A stretch of 64,000 nt of DNA from Mesorhizobium sp. B2-3-4 (GTDB lineage: Bacteria > Pseudomonadota > Alphaproteobacteria > Rhizobiales > Rhizobiaceae), in assembly GCF_006442315.1 (NCBI RefSeq), contig NZ_VFVY01000003.1, positions 62,001 to 126,000 on the forward strand, given 5' to 3'. Below the pieces are notes generated by a model. That model ran no database searches and had not been told where the DNA came from. It was given only the letters and a program-made list of their open reading frames with translations. This document shows, in pieces, positions 63,482 through 64,000 of this stretch (positions within the stretch are counted from its first letter, which is position 1; every line of letters starts with the position of its first letter). The position numbers were made by a program, and so were the translations under genes.

Positions 63482-64000
63482 ATGGATACAGTTACGATCA
63501 AGGCCAGGGGCATTTCGGTTTCGCTCGACCTCACGGTTGGCCATATCGCCGACATGACCGTCGAAAGCGGTGGGCGCCGGCTGAGGCCGCTGCACCGCGC
63601 GCCCTGGGTCGATGCGGGCGAGACGCTGCCTTCAGACTTGCCGCAAGGCACCGTCAGGCTCTCCGGCGACTTTCTGTGCGCGCCGTTTTCGCGCAGCGAC
63701 GTCGAGGAGGCGCCGCTGCATGGCTGGCCGGCCAACAGCGCCTGGGATGTCACCGAAAACGGCGCCACCGACGGTGGCTGGCGGGCCGCCTTCCGGCTGC
63801 GGCACAAGGTGATGGGCGCCAGTGTCGACAAGATTCTCACGCTCGTCGACGATCATCCCTTTCTCTACCAGGAACATGTGTTTTTCGGCGGCCATGGCGC
63901 CATCTCGGTCGCGCATCATCCGATGACTGTGATGAAAGGCGGCGGCAGGCTGGCCTTCTCGCCGAAGCGTTTTGCCGTCACCCCGGCCGATCCGCCGGAG
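63482..64000 (+). CDS. Aldose 1-epimerase-like protein, N-terminal part
   Basis: The frame from ATG 63482 stays open for 173 codons to the window end, so the gene continues beyond it. The start reads DTVTIKARGISVSLDLTVGHIADMTVESGGRRLRPLHRAPWVDAG, and GDFLCAPFSRSDVEEAPLHGWPANSAWDV and EHVFFGGHGAISVAHHPM follow, the beta-rich pattern of galactose-mutarotase-like proteins. A GGGTGAG lies before the ATG. The family call rests on general pattern only; the catalytic residues lie partly outside the window. Confidence 0.65.
   Translation, partial: MDTVTIKARGISVSLDLTVGHIADMTVESGGRRLRPLHRAPWVDAGETLPSDLPQGTVRLSGDFLCAPFSRSDVEEAPLHGWPANSAWDVTENGATDGGWRAAFRLRHKVMGASVDKILTLVDDHPFLYQEHVFFGGHGAISVAHHPMTVMKGGGRLAFSPKRFAVTPADPPE

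Overview
The window is high-GC alphaproteobacterial DNA that looks like a Mesorhizobium-type rhizobial chromosome. The evidence is the iol gene set with an IolC-DUF2090 fusion, an octopine-type amino-acid ABC transporter, DUF1045-phnM-phnN, many sugar ABC operons, GGGAGG ribosome sites and rhizobial palindromic repeats. No species was identified by comparison; this is inference from gene content.

Left part (1-25.4 kb): the end of a class I DAHP synthase; a LysE exporter facing a WYL regulator across a perfect inverted repeat; an MFS/MocR divergent pair; a Gfo/Idh/MocA dehydrogenase facing an RpiR regulator that leads into the inositol cluster iolC-iolD-iolE-(small membrane protein)-iolB with IolR-type operators (iolA and the inositol dehydrogenase gene are not recognised here); DUF1045-phnM-phnN; a basic-amino-acid/octopine-type ABC operon facing a second RpiR regulator; then an iron(III)-type ABC operon followed by an FTR1-like membrane protein and a small membrane protein.

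Central part (25.5-47.9 kb): a large catabolic locus that appears to be one regulon. It holds a polar-amino-acid-type binding protein with two permeases but no ATPase; a ribose-type ABC operon with two tandem paralogous binding proteins and an SMP-30 lactonase; a GntR/HutC regulator; an unusual 2-oxoacid-dehydrogenase-like set (E1alpha-E1beta-lipoyl fusion plus a degenerate E2-like protein) with a D-2-hydroxyacid dehydrogenase; two enolase-superfamily dehydratases; a normal SDR; a split transketolase; a GntR-like LacI regulator; and two adjacent SDR proteins that both lack the catalytic Tyr. Two repeated DNA motifs tie these units together: five sites related to ATGCTATTATAATAGCAT (candidate GntR operator) and three 14-bp copies of TGGTACCGGTATCA (candidate LacI operator). 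The content points to a sugar-acid or related polyhydroxy carboxylate, but the substrate cannot be read from sequence alone.

Right part (47.9-64 kb): another sugar ABC operon facing a second LacI regulator; a lower-GC defence-type island made of vsr, a dual-GHKL ATPase/histidine kinase, a receiver-like protein and a C5 cytosine methyltransferase, ending at a tRNA-Arg(CCG); then housekeeping-like genes (DUF1003 protein, a D,D-carboxypeptidase, a coiled-coil membrane protein) and the start of an aldose-epimerase-like gene cut by the window end.
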